From the NCBI GenBank assembly GCA_036245525.1, contig BTPG01000005.1:123404299-123468298 (forward strand): a stretch of DNA of 64,000 nt, read 5' to 3'. Numbering within the stretch: position 1 is the first letter of the stretch; the number at the start of each line of letters is the position of its first letter. Source of the DNA: Semisulcospira habei (taxonomy: Eukaryota; Mollusca; Gastropoda; Semisulcospiridae). Made by a program: the position numbers and the translations under genes. Of this stretch, positions 12,309-23,222 are shown piece after piece. The notes under the pieces were generated by a model. The model was not told where the DNA came from, ran no database searches, and saw nothing but the letters and a program-made list of their open reading frames with translations.

Positions 12309-14420
12309 TTATAGGAGTTGCCCACGACGTCTGCAGGCTTGTTCGTGGCTGCGGAGGCCAATCCGGGACAGGCAGGTTCGACCGCAGTGGCTGCAGGGGA
12401 AGGTATGGCCAGAGTTCTGAGTTGCGGCATCTCTGTTCTTTCTCCTGAGCCGCTTGTCCTTAAGGCTAGCTCTGCGAGAGTCCTCAAAGGAGACAGCTGC
12501 CTTGTAAATAGTGGAGCGCCAGGTGTCACGGTCCACAGCAAGCGAAGACCACTGGTGGTGGTCGATTTGGCAGGCACTAAGTGACTTCTTGAGACAGTCT
12601 TTGTATCTCTTCTTTGGTGCCCCTCTGTCACGGTGTCCAGTAGCAAGCTCGCCGAACAGGGTGATCTTTGGTAGGCGATGATCCTCCATCCTGGAGACAT
12701 GCCCCGCCCAGCGGAGCTGTGTCCGCAGCAGCAAAGCCTCGATGCTCACGGTTTCAGCCTGTTCAAGGACCTCGACATTGGTGACATAGTCACTCCAGTG
12801 AATGCCCAGGATGGTACGCAGGCAGCGCTGGTGGAAGCGTTCGAGGAGTCGTAGTTGGCTGCGGTAGAGGGCCCAGGACTCGGAACCATACAGCAGGGTG
12901 GTGAGGACCACAGCTCTGTACACGCTGATCTTGGTGCCTGTTTTCAGCTGTTGATTGTGCCACACCCGCTTGAAAAGTCGCCCGAAAGCGCTGTTCGCTT
13001 TTGCCAGCCTGCTGTCAAGCTCCTTGTCCAGCTTGGCGTCCGACGTGATAATGCAGCCAAGGTAAGTAAACTGGTGCACTGACTTTAGTTCAGACTCGCC
13101 GATGGTGATGTGAGGAGGGCGATACACTGTCTTGGGTGCCGGCTGATGGAGGACCTCTGTCTTTTTCAGACTGACCTCGAGTCCAAAGAGCTGGGCAGCG
13201 TCTGCGAAGCAGGACGTGATGCGCTGCAGGGCTCTCTCTGTGTGTGCAACGAGGGCAGCATCATCAGCAAAAAGCAGCTCACGGATCAGTTGGTCTAGGG
13301 TTTTCGTGTGGGCCTGCAGTCGTCTGAGGTTGAACAGGCTGCCATCGAGACGATACCTGATGTACACTGCATCGTCATCATCGAGGTCCACTGTGGCCTG
13401 CTTCAACATCATGCTAAAAAAGATGGTGAAGAGGGTCGGTGCCAGCACGCAGCCCTGCTTTACGCCGTTGAGAATGGGGAATGGTTCTGAGAGGTCATTG
13501 TTGAGTCTGACCTGACCTTGCTGGTCCTCGTGTAGCTGGACAATCATGTTGAGGAACTTTGGGGGACAGCCAAGTCGCTCCAGGATCTGCCACATGCCTT
13601 GCCTGCTCACAGTGTCGAACGCTTTTGTTAGGTCGACAAACGTTACGTACAGCCCTTTGTTCTGCTCGCGGCACTTCTCCTGTAGCTGTCTCAGCACAAA
13701 GACCATATCGGTGGTGCTCCTGTTTGCTCTGAAGCCACACTGGCCCTCTGGGAGTTGGTCTTCAGCGATGGCAGGTACCAGCCGATTCAGGAGCAGCCTT
13801 GCAAGGATTTTCCCAGCAATGGACAGCAGTGTAATTCCCCGATAGTTGGAACAGTCAGACTTCTCACCTTTGTTCTTGTACAGGGTGATAACGACTGCAT
13901 CACGGAGATCCTTTGGTAGTGTTCCTTCCTCCCAGCAGCAGAGAAAGAGGTCATGGAGCTTGTTGTGCAGTGCTGTGCCTCCATGTTTCCAGATCTCTGG
14001 CGGTATTCCATCAATGCCTGCTGCTTTGCCACTCTTGAGCTGGTGGATGGCTGTGAGGGTCTCTTCAGCGGTGGGCGGTTCGTCCAATTCAACTTTTACT
14101 GGGAGCTGTGGGATTTGTAGGACGACTGCTTCTTGAACAGTGCGCTCAGCGCTGAAGAGGCTCTGAAAGTATTCCGACCAGCGGTTCAAGATGGAGGTAT
14201 TATCTGTGAGGAGTGCCTGGCCATTCGCGCTTCGCAGGGGACTTTGTACCAGGTGCCTGGGGCCATACACTGCTTTCAATGCTTCGTAGAAGCCCCTGTA
14301 GTCACCATTGTCTGCGCAAAGCTGGGTCCTCTGTGCAAGTCTGGTCCACCACTCATTCTGGAGATCTCTGAGCTTGCGCTGGAGACTGCTGCAGACGAGG
14401 CGGAAGGCAGACTTCTTCAC
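12309..14420 (-). pseudogene. LINE reverse transcriptase with C-terminal zinc finger
   Basis: A 703-codon open frame without internal stops. In order: GKAAGIDGIPPEIWK (about residue 130), NYRGITLLSIAGKILARLL (about 200), motif A YVTFVDLTKAFD (about 260), motif B NGVKQGCVLAPTLFTIFF (about 320), catalytic FADDAALVAH (about 385), FTYLGCIIT (about 450), RWAGHVSRMEDHRLPK (about 585) and a CSHCGRTC...RSHEQAC finger near the end. It would reverse-transcribe the element RNA at the cut target. The start shown is not the native one: the frame joins the endonuclease frame upstream through a 1-base slip in a run of nine T (plus strand, about 14461-14469). With that one frameshift the polyprotein is otherwise open from 15126 to the stop at 12309, which points to a young copy or a sequencing slip. 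Confidence 0.9.
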
Positions 14421-14459
14421 AGGGCAGGAAGGCTGGGCTAGGTGGGCCTGATGGGCGGC

Positions 14460-15126
14460 TCTTTTTTTTTGCTAGGTGTTCCTGGATCTCTACATCGTTT
14501 TCGTCAAACCAGTCTTTATTCTTCTTTCTAGCGAAACCCAAGACTTCTGCAGAGGATTTTGCAATAGCAGTTTTCAGTTCTTCCCAAAGTGTTTCAGGGG
14601 AGGAGTCTGCTGGGTCCGCTGTGTCTTTGAGCCTGCGCTGTAAATCTGTCTGAAAGGCAGCTTTCACGTCGTCACGCTGAAGGCTCGCAACATCAAGCTT
14701 TTTCTTGGGGGGCCCCCATTTCTTGGGTTTTGGCTTGAAGTGGAGCCTGAGTTTGCAGCGGACAAGGCGGTGGTCAGTGTGGCACTCTGCGCTGGGCATC
14801 ACTCTGGTGAGGAGGACGTCACTGCGGTCCCTCTGACGCACTAGGACATAGTCGATAAGGTGCCAGTGCTTGGAGCGAGGATGCATCCAGGTGGTCTTTC
14901 GACTGTCCTTTTGCTGAAAAGTAGTGTTGGTGATGACCAGTTGCTGCTCTGCACAGAACTCCAACAGTAGGCGGCCATTGTCATTGCAGTTCCCCACGCC
15001 ATGCTTGCCGAGGACTCCTTTCCAGGCTTCAGAGTCCTGGCCCACTCTGGCGTTGAAGTCGCGATGTACACAGATACGAATAGGTCTCGTAATTTCCAAA
15101 CATCTACAAAAGGCATTTGTCCACAT
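14460..15126 (-). pseudogene. AP endonuclease domain of the LINE, N-terminally truncated
   Basis: On the minus strand the frame reads ICVHRDFNARVGQ (canonical LINE GDFN motif with Gly replaced by Arg), GVGNCNDNGRLLLEFC, TTWMHPRSKHWHLIDYVLV and TDHRLVRCKL, the C-terminal half of an exonuclease/endonuclease/phosphatase fold that nicks target DNA. The N-terminal catalytic half is missing. Downstream comes a lysine-rich linker (KPKPKKWGPPKKKLD) into KNKDWFDEN, then the homopolymer frameshift to RT. Confidence 0.85.
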
Positions 15127-15130
15127 GAGG

Positions 15131-15412
15131 CTCTACGTCCTGCTGGGGCTCATGTGGACCTGTGCCACTTGAAATCACTGGAACGGCATATTAGGCTTCT
15201 ATCTGTTGACGCCGTTTTTATTTGAATTGTATTTGCTCTGAGGTGCTCATGTCGGCCTTAACCGCCTTCTGCCCTAGATACGAAGTTCTTTTAAGGCGAG
15301 AGAGCTGTATATCGCGGTACCAGGGAGCGATAAAGCCAGGCCGCGCTATTCGCGATCAGGTTAGCGTAGTGTTGAAATGTCACAGACTTAACGAAGAAAG
15401 ACCACTTTAGCA
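15131..15412. other. Unassigned sequence
   Basis: No motif of note. It contains neither the missing LINE 5' end nor a recognisable repeat. Confidence 0.35.
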
Positions 15413-15510
15413 AGCAAAAGGTCATCGGGACGACGTCAGCCTTAGCTGGCCCGCGCACGGCCGTGCGCGGGCCAGCTACAGCTGACGTCGACCCGAGGAC
15501 CTTTTGCTCA
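15413..15510. mobile_element. GC-rich palindromic element, family F
   Basis: Near-perfect hairpin: AGCAAAAGGTC / GACCTTTTGCT ends, GACGTCAGC / GCTGACGTC inner block and centre GGCCCGCGCACGGCCGTG. Right flank CACCAGGCATCCCCC resembles other family F copies. Confidence 0.88.
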
Positions 15511-15889
15511 CCAGGCATCCCCCATGGCGGGAGCCAGAAACCCGTGCTGTTTGCAGATACCGCGGTATACATAACAGAGCACGTAGTACTGCTCAATCTA
15601 ACCTGTATTACAAAAGGACATACACGAGGTATCTTCTTCTTAGCTGATCCCGCAAATCAGTCTTCTTCCTCGAGCTAAGGTAGGTTCGAGGGTATTCAAT
15701 CGATATAGAAAAAAAGGGCAAAATGACCCGGAGATTGAATACTGTGCCAGTGCTGACCGAACGATTTAGACTTGACGGTCATAGGCTTTAAAAAAAAAAA
15801 AAAGACCCCAAAATCACAGACCGACGCAAAAGCAATGGATCGAAAAATAGCGTGCATCGGTTCAGAAGGGTCTCTACCGCTAACTTAGT

Positions 15890-15996
15890 CAAGGCACCCG
15901 GTATAAATAGCCGCGGAAGTGTCGCATAGCGTTGCCGTAGGCAACGCTATACGACACTTACGCAGCTATCGATGCGGGGCGCCTTGAATCAGCTAA
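15890..15996. mobile_element. Palindromic element, TTAA family D
   Basis: Hairpin AAGTGTCGCATAGCGTTGCC / GGCAACGCTATACGACACTT with outer CAAGGC / GCCTTG arms. Ends read CTAAC...GCTAAC, a decayed form of the TTAACTCAT end in the copy at 43582-43698. Confidence 0.82.
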
Positions 15997-16376
15997 CGTT
16001 CGAACCATTTGAATCCTTCTCCCTCGAACGAGCGGAGGTGAGTGGTTGTTCTGTCTAAGATTAAGAAAGACAAATGGCGCAGCATGACAGTCCCAGATCT
16101 CGAAATAATGCCCCGATTCATCATACTCGGGCAACTGGAGCCAGATTTCCTCCCTTCCCAAACCTGGATCACAGCGAAAGAAAACAGCAGGAGTCTTCTC
16201 GATCAAGATGACATGCATCAACATCACTTTATGCGAAAGCCATTTTTGAAGAAATTATCTCACATCTTGTATACGTTTTGTTTTCACGTCGCTACGTACA
16301 CACTGAGGTAGAGATCTAAGGCAGTCACAACAAAGAAAGAAACACGCTAAGAAAAGACAAACAAAACGCAATCTAC

Positions 16377-16588
16377 TTCACTCATTCAGCCCCGACACAC
16401 CACAGCAAGACATGGATTGAGCATGATAGTTCAAGGGTGGTGCCAGAGTAGCTTGGCGCCTAGAGGCGCCAAGCTACTCTGGCACCACCCTTGAACTATC
16501 ATGCTCGATCTGTCTCTAGAATTGTAATACAGTCCTTGAGAGGGCAACTTCAAAATTTGGGGATTTCGGTTTTGTGGTAGAATGTTAA
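16377..16588. mobile_element. Palindromic element, TTAA family A (full length)
   Basis: About 212 bp from TTCACTCATTCAGCCCCG to AGAATGTTAA. The hairpin at 16408-16514 is almost perfect (AGTTCAAGGGTGGTGCCAG, AGTAGCTTGGCGCC). The right side carries the conserved GCAACTTCAAAATTTGGGG also seen at 62978. Confidence 0.88.
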
Positions 16589-16895
16589 TAAATTGTTGTC
16601 CCGGGTTGAGATTGTATTTACAATTTGCGCGCTTGGAGTAAAAACACCATTTTGGTATTTTCATTATTTAGGATACAAATGTGTACCGACTCGTATTTTT
16701 ATTACTTGATGTGTTGCGTGTGGTCACGCAATAAAAGTAAAAGTAAACTACCAGTAATGCTACTTCCTTAGTCGGAGTCCTCCCTCACCCCCTTGTTCCT
16801 TTAACCCTTTGCCTGCTACTGACGAAACTGTTCAACAGAAGACGCGTAGTATTCGTCATTTTCTGCGAACAGTATCGTCAGTAGCGTTCAAGAGG

Positions 16896-17147
<252 letters not shown>

Positions 17148-17369
17148 TATTCAATATTTTATGCTACGATTGCGGAGCTTTTCCTGACAAAAAAATACAG
17201 ATGAACTGCGAAACGATCGGACTGTGTCTGACACATTAAAAACAACCCAACAGCCGACATATTGCTTCTGGGTATCTCCATCTAGTCCACAGCCATGTGC
17301 GGAAAGTGGATCAACCAAGAGCGATCAGTACCCAACAGACCAATTAGTGGGGGAGGGGGGGGGGGGGCT

Positions 17370-17448
17370 AAAGGGAATTGTCGGATTAGCTTGGCGCCTG
17401 GAGGCGCCAAGCTAATCAGGCAATGCCCTTGAGCTGTCATGATCAATA
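17370..17448. mobile_element. Palindromic element, family A, hairpin core only
   Basis: GATTAGCTTGGCGCC TGGA GGCGCCAAGCTAATC hairpin with a decayed left outer arm (AAGGGAATTGTCG) and right arm GGCAATGCCCTTGAGCTG. A G run lies just before it. Confidence 0.8.
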
Positions 17449-17618
17449 TAAGTCACTGTCTTGTACTGACATCCTGAAAAATCAGGACCTCCCTTGCAGC
17501 AACCATGGTAGACTGAAACTCAGAAACGTGTACTAAGGTATAGAGCTATTCAGGCACTACCATTCTGGAAGCGTAGTCAGTGCAGCTCATCAAAGGCGTG
17601 TACTGGCAAGTGCAAGAG

Positions 17619-18010
17619 AGAATTGAATTGAATTGAACTGAACTGAGTTGAATTCAATTCAACTGACTTGGTTTGAACTGACTTCACTTGAACTGACTTG
17701 AACTAAATTGAACTGAAATGAATTGAACTGAACTGCTTTAAATTAAATTAAATTAAATACTGAACTAAATTAAATTAAATTAAATCGAACTGAACTGAAC
17801 TGGACTAAACTAAACCGAACAGAATTGAACTGAACTGAACTAAATCAAACTGAACTGAACTGAGATGAGCGGAAATGAACTGAACGGAAGTGAATAGATT
17901 TGAATCAAACTGAACTGAACGGACCTCAACTTAAATGAATTGAACAGAAGTAAATAGAACTGAATCAAACTGAATTGAACTGAATTGAATTGAATTAAAT
18001 TGAACTGACA
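17619..18010. repeat. (TGAAC)n-type pentanucleotide array
   Basis: About 390 bases of 5-bp repeats, mostly GAACT / GAATT / AAATT variants. It adjoins a LINE 3' end on the right and in LINE sense is its extended (TTCAG/A)n tail. A short GAGAG lies at its left edge. Confidence 0.92.
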
Positions 18011-18250
18011 TAAAAGAAACTTTATTCTACAAGAATGGACATTTAGGCTTGAAAGCCTCTTTTATAATCTGTTTTATAATCTGTCCTTCTTTAAAAAAAA
18101 AAAAAAAAAAAAAAGGCTTGAAAGCCTCTGTTATAACTCTCCTCGGTATTAAATTAAAACAATAATGCAACAGCAGAGATGTGGGAAGAGAGACAGAAGC
18201 GTTTGGCTTTCCATTAAAAGCAAATGACAATGCCATTAGAAAAAGGATAA
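18011..18250 (-). mobile_element. LINE 3' UTR fragment
   Basis: The minus strand ends AATAAAGTTTCTTTTATGTCA next to the pentamer tail, as in the family Z and X-like 3' ends. A block GGCTTGAAAGCCTCT is duplicated at about 18047 and 18115 around an A run (18094-18113). No coding part remains. Confidence 0.6.
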
Positions 18251-18362
18251 TGAAGAAATAAGAAGTTCAATGCAGAGTAAAAAATTAATCTGTTTCATGG
18301 ATAAGCGGCTGCCGGCAGTGCATTTATTTACAATGAAAAAGAAAAGAAAAAATCCTGATTAA

Positions 18363-18430
18363 TGTGCTGGTATGTGATTTTGGACCTTACGGTTTTTAGC
18401 CGTAAGGTCCAAAATCACAGACCAGCACAC
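18363..18430. mobile_element. Palindromic element, family G
   Basis: A 68-bp hairpin: GTGCTGGTATGTGATTTTGG, CCTTACGG and complement around TTTTTAG. Related copies lie at 46685, 51659, 51883 and 57319. Confidence 0.85.
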
Positions 18431-18551
18431 TCAACTTAGCGTTCAAAGGAGAGGCAAAACATTACTTTAAGCTCCCGCTGCGGCGGCACGAAGTGCATTT
18501 CATAAATCACTGTCATCAACACAGACGAAATGAGAACCCGTAAAAAATATG

Positions 18552-18966
18552 AGATGAACCCACAAAGTCCCTTCTATATGAGAGCTGTCCCTGCTGTCAA
18601 GGGTCTCTACCTTTTGTCTTTGACCTGATTCTGATGTTGAATTATCTCCTATTAAAAAAGTCTCGCAGAGATGCCAATGAGTCTTTCACTTTCGCTTTAT
18701 AGGCTCGAGAAAATGGTGATAAAACTAGAACTTCACTGTAAAATTTCAGTCTTGCTATAATTTGTGTGAAAGCAGGTTGACTTTACCTAGCTACATGATA
18801 TACTAAGTACACGGGTCACCTGCATGCTCTTCTGAAAGAGCGTCGATGTGTGTGTGTTAGTGCGTAAGTGCGAGCGCTCCAAACATGTCCAAGAGGCATA
18901 GATCCTCATGCGCCGGAGGGGGCATGAGGATCTATTCCTCCTGGAGATGTGCGCATGTTTGTGTGT
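18552..18966 (+). repeat. Duplicated segment P, copy 1
   Basis: From GATGAACC...AAGTCCCTTCTATATGAG through TTTCAGTCTTGCTATAATTTG to GTGCGCATG...GTGTGTGAGAG. It repeats at 21280-21805 and 21815-22230. It contains a family B-like hairpin (18886-18955). A LINE begins where its terminal GA run starts. Confidence 0.88.
18886..18955. repeat. Family B-like hairpin inside segment P copy 1
   Basis: CCAAGAGGCATAGATCCTCA pairs with TGAGGATCTATTCCTCCTGG around GCGCCGGAGGGGGC. Confidence 0.75.
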
Positions 18967-19183
18967 GAGAGAAATGAAATGAAATGAAATGAAACTTTAT
19001 TTCTCAAGGATAAATGATTAGGTACACAGACCTTTTTTCAATCATGTCCTTGCACACGCACTCACACAACAATCTCACGCGTGTGACTAAAACTAATAAA
19101 ATTGGAAAGGCAAAACGTGATGATAATAAAAAAAATAAACAAAATAAACAAAATAAAAAATAAAAAAAAATAGTTAGCAGTCA

Positions 19184-19278
<95 letters not shown>
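19184..19278. repeat. (CA)n microsatellite within the LINE 3' UTR
   Basis: About 85 pure CA bases plus an imperfect end. Same relative position as 3632-3740. Confidence 0.95.
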
Positions 19279-19279
<1 letters not shown>

Positions 19280-19395
19280 AACTAAGAACCTTATTAAACA
19301 TGAACGTTAGAAACTTAGTTTGAACAGCAACAGCAAACTCGACAATACAACTCAATGTGCTCGAGTAACGCCGATACAACTACACAACTATGGGC

Positions 19396-20501
19396 TTAAG
19401 TTTCTTTCAGCTGCCGAAATAAGCGGGCTCTGAATGTGGACAAAGAAGGAGCCCCAGTAATGTCGATAGGCAACAAATTCCATAGTTTGGCTCCTGAGTA
19501 AGAGAAACTAGTTTTGAATAATATATCGAGGCGCGGCCTTGGTATGGATAGATTGTTCCTCGTCGTTTTATAAGGCGTATGAGCAGGGCTAAATAGATCT
19601 GTTAGATAACTAGGCGTTTTAGAGTGGTAGATTTTAAACATAAGTACGCCTTTATTGTACATAAGTAACTTACGCAGAGGCAGCATGTCGAGGGCTTTGA
19701 GTCGGTCGTCGGTGCTTTCTTTACTATCCGGGTGGATTAATTTGGCTGCCCTACGATGAAGAGCATTAAGCCTTTTAATGCACGCATCGCTACATCCATC
19801 CCAAAATGTAGAAGCATAATCTATATGGGATTGAATATGTGCGTTATAAAATATTTTCCTTGTCGGTGTATCTGTAAAATAACGCAGTTTTGAAAGAAGA
19901 TATAAATTCCTGGACACTGTTCGACATACGCTGCTGACATGCGCGTGCCATGTGAGTTGGTCGTCGATAATGACGCCTAACAAGCGTTGCTAACTTGTCT
20001 AATCGGCTCAGAGTTGAGAGAAAGGCTAAGCGGGGGTGGATGTAGCTGCTGCTTTTGTCTTGTAGTTATTAGCATGCATTCTGTTTTAGACGGATTTGGT
20101 ACCATATAGTTATTGTGACACCATTTTGAAACATCAGTTAAGCCATGTTGAAGCGATGAATTGATTGTGGAGATATTCACTGACGACACGTCGAGAGTAG
20201 CATCATCAGCAAACAGGCTACAGCGTACGTTTAGATCTGAAATATGCAATGGCATATCATTGATGTAAATGGAAAATAAGAGGGGCCCTAATATTGAGCC
20301 CTGAGGCACGCCATGCTTTAGTATGCCTTCAGCGGAACGTTTTCCGTTAACAAACACATACTGACGTCTTCCGTGCAGGTAGGATTTGAAAAAGTCCAAG
20401 GATGCTTTGTTTACGTGATACACTGATAGCTTTAGTATCAACATATCATGATTTACTAGATCAAAGGCTTTAGAGAAATCTAGAAATACAGCACCGGTCA
20501 T
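19396..20501 (-). pseudogene. Reverse transcriptase of family Z LINE copy 2, broken
   Basis: The frame 20501-19977 holds motif A FLDFSKAFDLVNH, motif B HGVPQGSILGPLLF and FADDATLDV. It then shifts, through a 4-base loss near 19989 relative to copy 1, into the frame 19983-19396 (MLGVIIDDQLTWHAHVS, KIFYNAHIQSHIDYAS, TRNNLSIPRPRLDI, YSGAKLWNLLPIDI, stop at 19396). The RT N-terminal region is missing. Confidence 0.9.
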
Positions 20502-20510
20502 TTCACCTTT

Positions 20511-20511
<1 letters not shown>

Positions 20512-20593
<82 letters not shown>

Positions 20594-20605
20594 CGAGAAA
20601 GAGAG
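20512..20605. repeat. (GA)n microsatellite, right flank of the LINE insertion
   Basis: About 94 bases of AG with a few GC and AAAG variants near the end. Its right neighbour, GAATTACGTCATATTT, also follows the (GA)n at 22311-22361. Confidence 0.95.
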
Positions 20606-21265
20606 AATTACGTCATATTTAGAGTATTATGTCAATGTCTGCGTGGTGACGGAGTTGCTTCTTTTACGTCACCGGCACTGTCTGACTTTTTCTAGAAGTC
20701 AAGGTTTTTTTTTACTGTTTTAATTCTTTTCTCAAAAGAATTAATTTACTAAAGAAGTTGAAAGGATACAAAAATGGCTAACGAACTCATCCAAAAGTTC
20801 AAGTAAATACGACAAAAATTACGGACTCTAATCTGGGTCAACCGACTTCCTATAAACGGTTGTTAATGTCTTCAATGAGACATTGAATTACAATATGCTC
20901 GGAGGCTCTCTTAGCCACCAATTTAAGAAATTATTTCGCCAATTTTCAAGCTTGTGTGTACAGAAATCTCGGAGATTCTCTTGTTTACATACATGCATAC
21001 ATGCATACATGCTTACAAACATACATACATACATACATACATACATACATACATACATACATACATACATACGCACATACGGCGCTTCGCGCCAAATGTA
21101 CGTTCAGCAGCGAGGTTAGCGTAACGAGACATGACGTAATTGTTATCTTGTTACTTCAGTTGTTAGAGGTTTAGGCCTGCCCGCCTTTGACATCATGGCC
21201 GTGCTATTAAATTCGCCCCACCGCGACCCGTCCTAAAACGTCTCTTCTATAAATAGATGGGACAT
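20606..21265 (+). repeat. Duplicated segment Q, copy 1
   Basis: From GAATTACGTCATATTT through GTGGTGACGGAGTTGCTT, a (CATA)n run (20990-21075), GGCGCTTCGCGCC and GACCCGTCCTAAAA to TCTTCTATAAATAGA. Repeats at 22362-22990. No coding content. Confidence 0.88.
20990..21075. repeat. (CATA)n microsatellite
   Basis: Tetranucleotide run inside segment Q. The corresponding run in copy 2 (22762-22812) is shorter and has CACA variants. Confidence 0.93.
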
Positions 21266-21279
21266 TAAAACAAGATGGG

Positions 21280-21805
21280 ATGAACCATAACCTACGAAGT
21301 CCCTTCTATATGAGAGCTGTCTTCGCTGTCAAGGGTCTCTACCTTTTGTCTTTGACTTGATTCTGATGTTGAAATATCTCCTTTTGAAAAAGCCTCGCAG
21401 GTGTGCCAATGCGTCATAGTGAACTCTAAAAGGGGCGCGCAGTGCATACGCGTCATTGGTTTGTCAAACGTCATTCGTCATGACGTTTTTTTGTTTTTTG
21501 TTTTTACGTAATTTTATATTTAACGTGATATGAGATTCGCTTTCGTTTCTAGGCTTGGGAAAATGGTGACAAAATTAGAATTTCACGATACAATTTCAGT
21601 CTTGCTATAATTTGTGTGAAATCAGGTTGACTTTAATTAGCTACATGATATACTAAGTACACCTGCATTTTCTTCTGAAAGCGCGTCGATGTGTGTGTAT
21701 GCATGTGCGTGTGCGTGCGTGCCAGCGCGCCCTGCAAACATCCTCAAGAGTCATAGATGTTCATGCGCGCTCCGGGCACTTGAGGATTTGTCTCTTGAAG
21801 ATGCG
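21280..21805 (+). repeat. Duplicated segment P, copy 2
   Basis: Matches 18552-18966, with about 80 extra bases (near 21420-21520, including TGACGTTTTTTTG) that copy 1 lacks and copy 3 shares in part. Contains a degenerate family B hairpin at 21746-21800. Confidence 0.85.
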
Positions 21806-21814
21806 CGCATATGT

Positions 21815-22230
21815 GTCAATGGTTTGTCAAACGTCATTTGTCATGACGTATTTTTTTGTTTTTACGTAATTTTATATTTATCGTGATATGAGTTTCGCTT
21901 TCGCTTCAAGACTTGCGAAAATGGTGACAAAACTAGAATTTTTCGGTACAATTTCAGTCTTGCTATAATTTGTATGAAATCAGGTTGATTTTACCTAGCT
22001 ACATGCTATACTAAGTACACCTCCATGCTCTTCTGAAAGCGCGTCGATGTGTGTGTATGTGTATGCGTGTGCGTGTGCCTGAGTCGATGTGTGTGTATGT
22101 GTATGCGTGTGCGTGTGCCTGAGCCTTGGTGCATGCGCACGCTCGAAACATCCCAAAGAGGCATAGATGTTCATGCGCCCTCCGGGCACATGAAGATATA
22201 TGCCTCTTGGAGATGCGCGCATACTTTGTG
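21815..22230 (+). repeat. Duplicated segment P, copy 3
   Basis: Matches copy 2 from GGTTTGTCAAACGTCAT onward. GTCGATGTGTGTGTATGTGTATGCG is tandemly doubled at 22043 and 22083 (about 40-bp unit). A B-like hairpin lies at 22152-22218. It ends in GTGTGTGAGAG like copy 1. Confidence 0.85.
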
Positions 22231-22232
22231 TG

Positions 22233-22308
22233 TGAGAGAGAGAGAGAGAGATTTGTTAGTTAGTTATTTGGGTTTAACGCCGAGCAGGCAACTAAGGCCA
22301 TCTCACGG

Positions 22309-22361
<53 letters not shown>
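22233..22361. repeat. (GA)n tract split by a 60-bp LINE tail
   Basis: (GA)n at 22233-22250, then an inserted minus-strand LINE 3' end (22251-22310: GTTAGTTATTTGGGTTTAACG, GAGCAGGC, CTAAGGCCATCTCACGGC), then (GA)n at 22311-22361. This is the position equivalent to the 1.5-kb LINE insertion at 18972-20511. Confidence 0.85.
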
Positions 22362-22365
<4 letters not shown>

Positions 22366-22990
22366 ACGTCATATTTACAGTATGTCTGCGTGGTGACGGA
22401 GTTGCTTGTTTTACGTCACCGGCACTGTCTGACTTTCTCTAGACGTCAAGGTATTTTAATGTTTTAATTATTTTCTGAAAAGAATTAATTTTAACTAAAG
22501 AAGTTGAAATGATACACAGCTGGCTAACGAACTCATCCAATGTCTTTCTCCAAACTAGCTATATGCAAAAGTTCAAGTAAATATGGCAAAAATTACGGAC
22601 TCTAATCTGGGTCAACCGACTTCCTATAAACGGTTGTTTATGTCTTCAGTGTGCCATTCAATTACAGTATGGTCGGCGGCTCTCTTAGCCACCCACTCAA
22701 AAAAGTATTTCGCCAATTTTCAAGCTTGTGTATACAGAAATATCGGAGATTCTCTTCTTTACATACATACGCACACACATACGCACATACATACATACAT
22801 ACATACGCACATACGGCGCTTCGCGCCAAATGTACGTTCAGCAGCGAGGTTAGCGTAATTAGACATGACGTAATTGTTATCTTGTTTCTTCAATTGTTAG
22901 AGGTTTAGGCCTGCCCGCCTTTGACATCATGGACATGCTATTAAATTCGGCCCACCGCGACCCGTCCTAAAAAGTCCCTTCTATAAATAG
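22362..22990 (+). repeat. Duplicated segment Q, copy 2
   Basis: Colinear with 20606-21265, with small indels. About 55 bases near 22520-22570 (CAATGTCTTTCTCCAAACTAGC) are not in copy 1. Confidence 0.88.
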
Positions 22991-23222
22991 AAGCTACTTT
23001 TTTTTTTTTTAAGTGAGCTGTAACAGGCATGCGATAGCATGCTTCGTACGGAATTTCACAAATTGACATCAAGTGCCTCCGGCAAAAATTTTTTTTATCA
23101 AAACCTATATTCAGAAAGAAATGTCATTCTGATGTACATTGTATTGCACACAGAATTTTTTTTCGGGTGATGAGTGTAACACCCTTAAATGCCCGTGCTG
23201 GTTGAAGGTTGAGGTTGTGTTT

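Larger units (their letters stand above)
12157..15130 (-). mobile_element. RTE-like LINE, 5'-truncated, poly-A tail
   Basis: The minus strand holds half an AP endonuclease, a full RT, a C-terminal zinc finger, a short 3' UTR and an A-rich tail (plus-strand T runs at 12158-12201). The 5' end breaks off within the endonuclease. I could not find target duplications. It differs from the CR1/L2-like LINEs elsewhere in having a poly-A tail rather than a short-repeat tail and in being the least damaged element. Clade placement (RTE/BovB-like or a related APE-type clade) is from general resemblance only. Confidence 0.88.
18972..20511 (-). mobile_element. 5'-truncated LINE, family Z copy 2
   Basis: Minus-strand element from a (TTTCA)n tail (18972-18992) through a 3' UTR with (CA)n to a truncation just before RT motif A. 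It sits inside the (GA)n tract of a segmental duplication: GAGAG remains at 18967-18971 and (GA)n continues at 20512-20605. It is highly similar to 3444-5175. Confidence 0.92.

Noticed and set aside
12318..14441. Several plus-strand ORFs across 12.3-14.4 kb
   Set aside because: Shadows of the minus-strand LINE reverse transcriptase.
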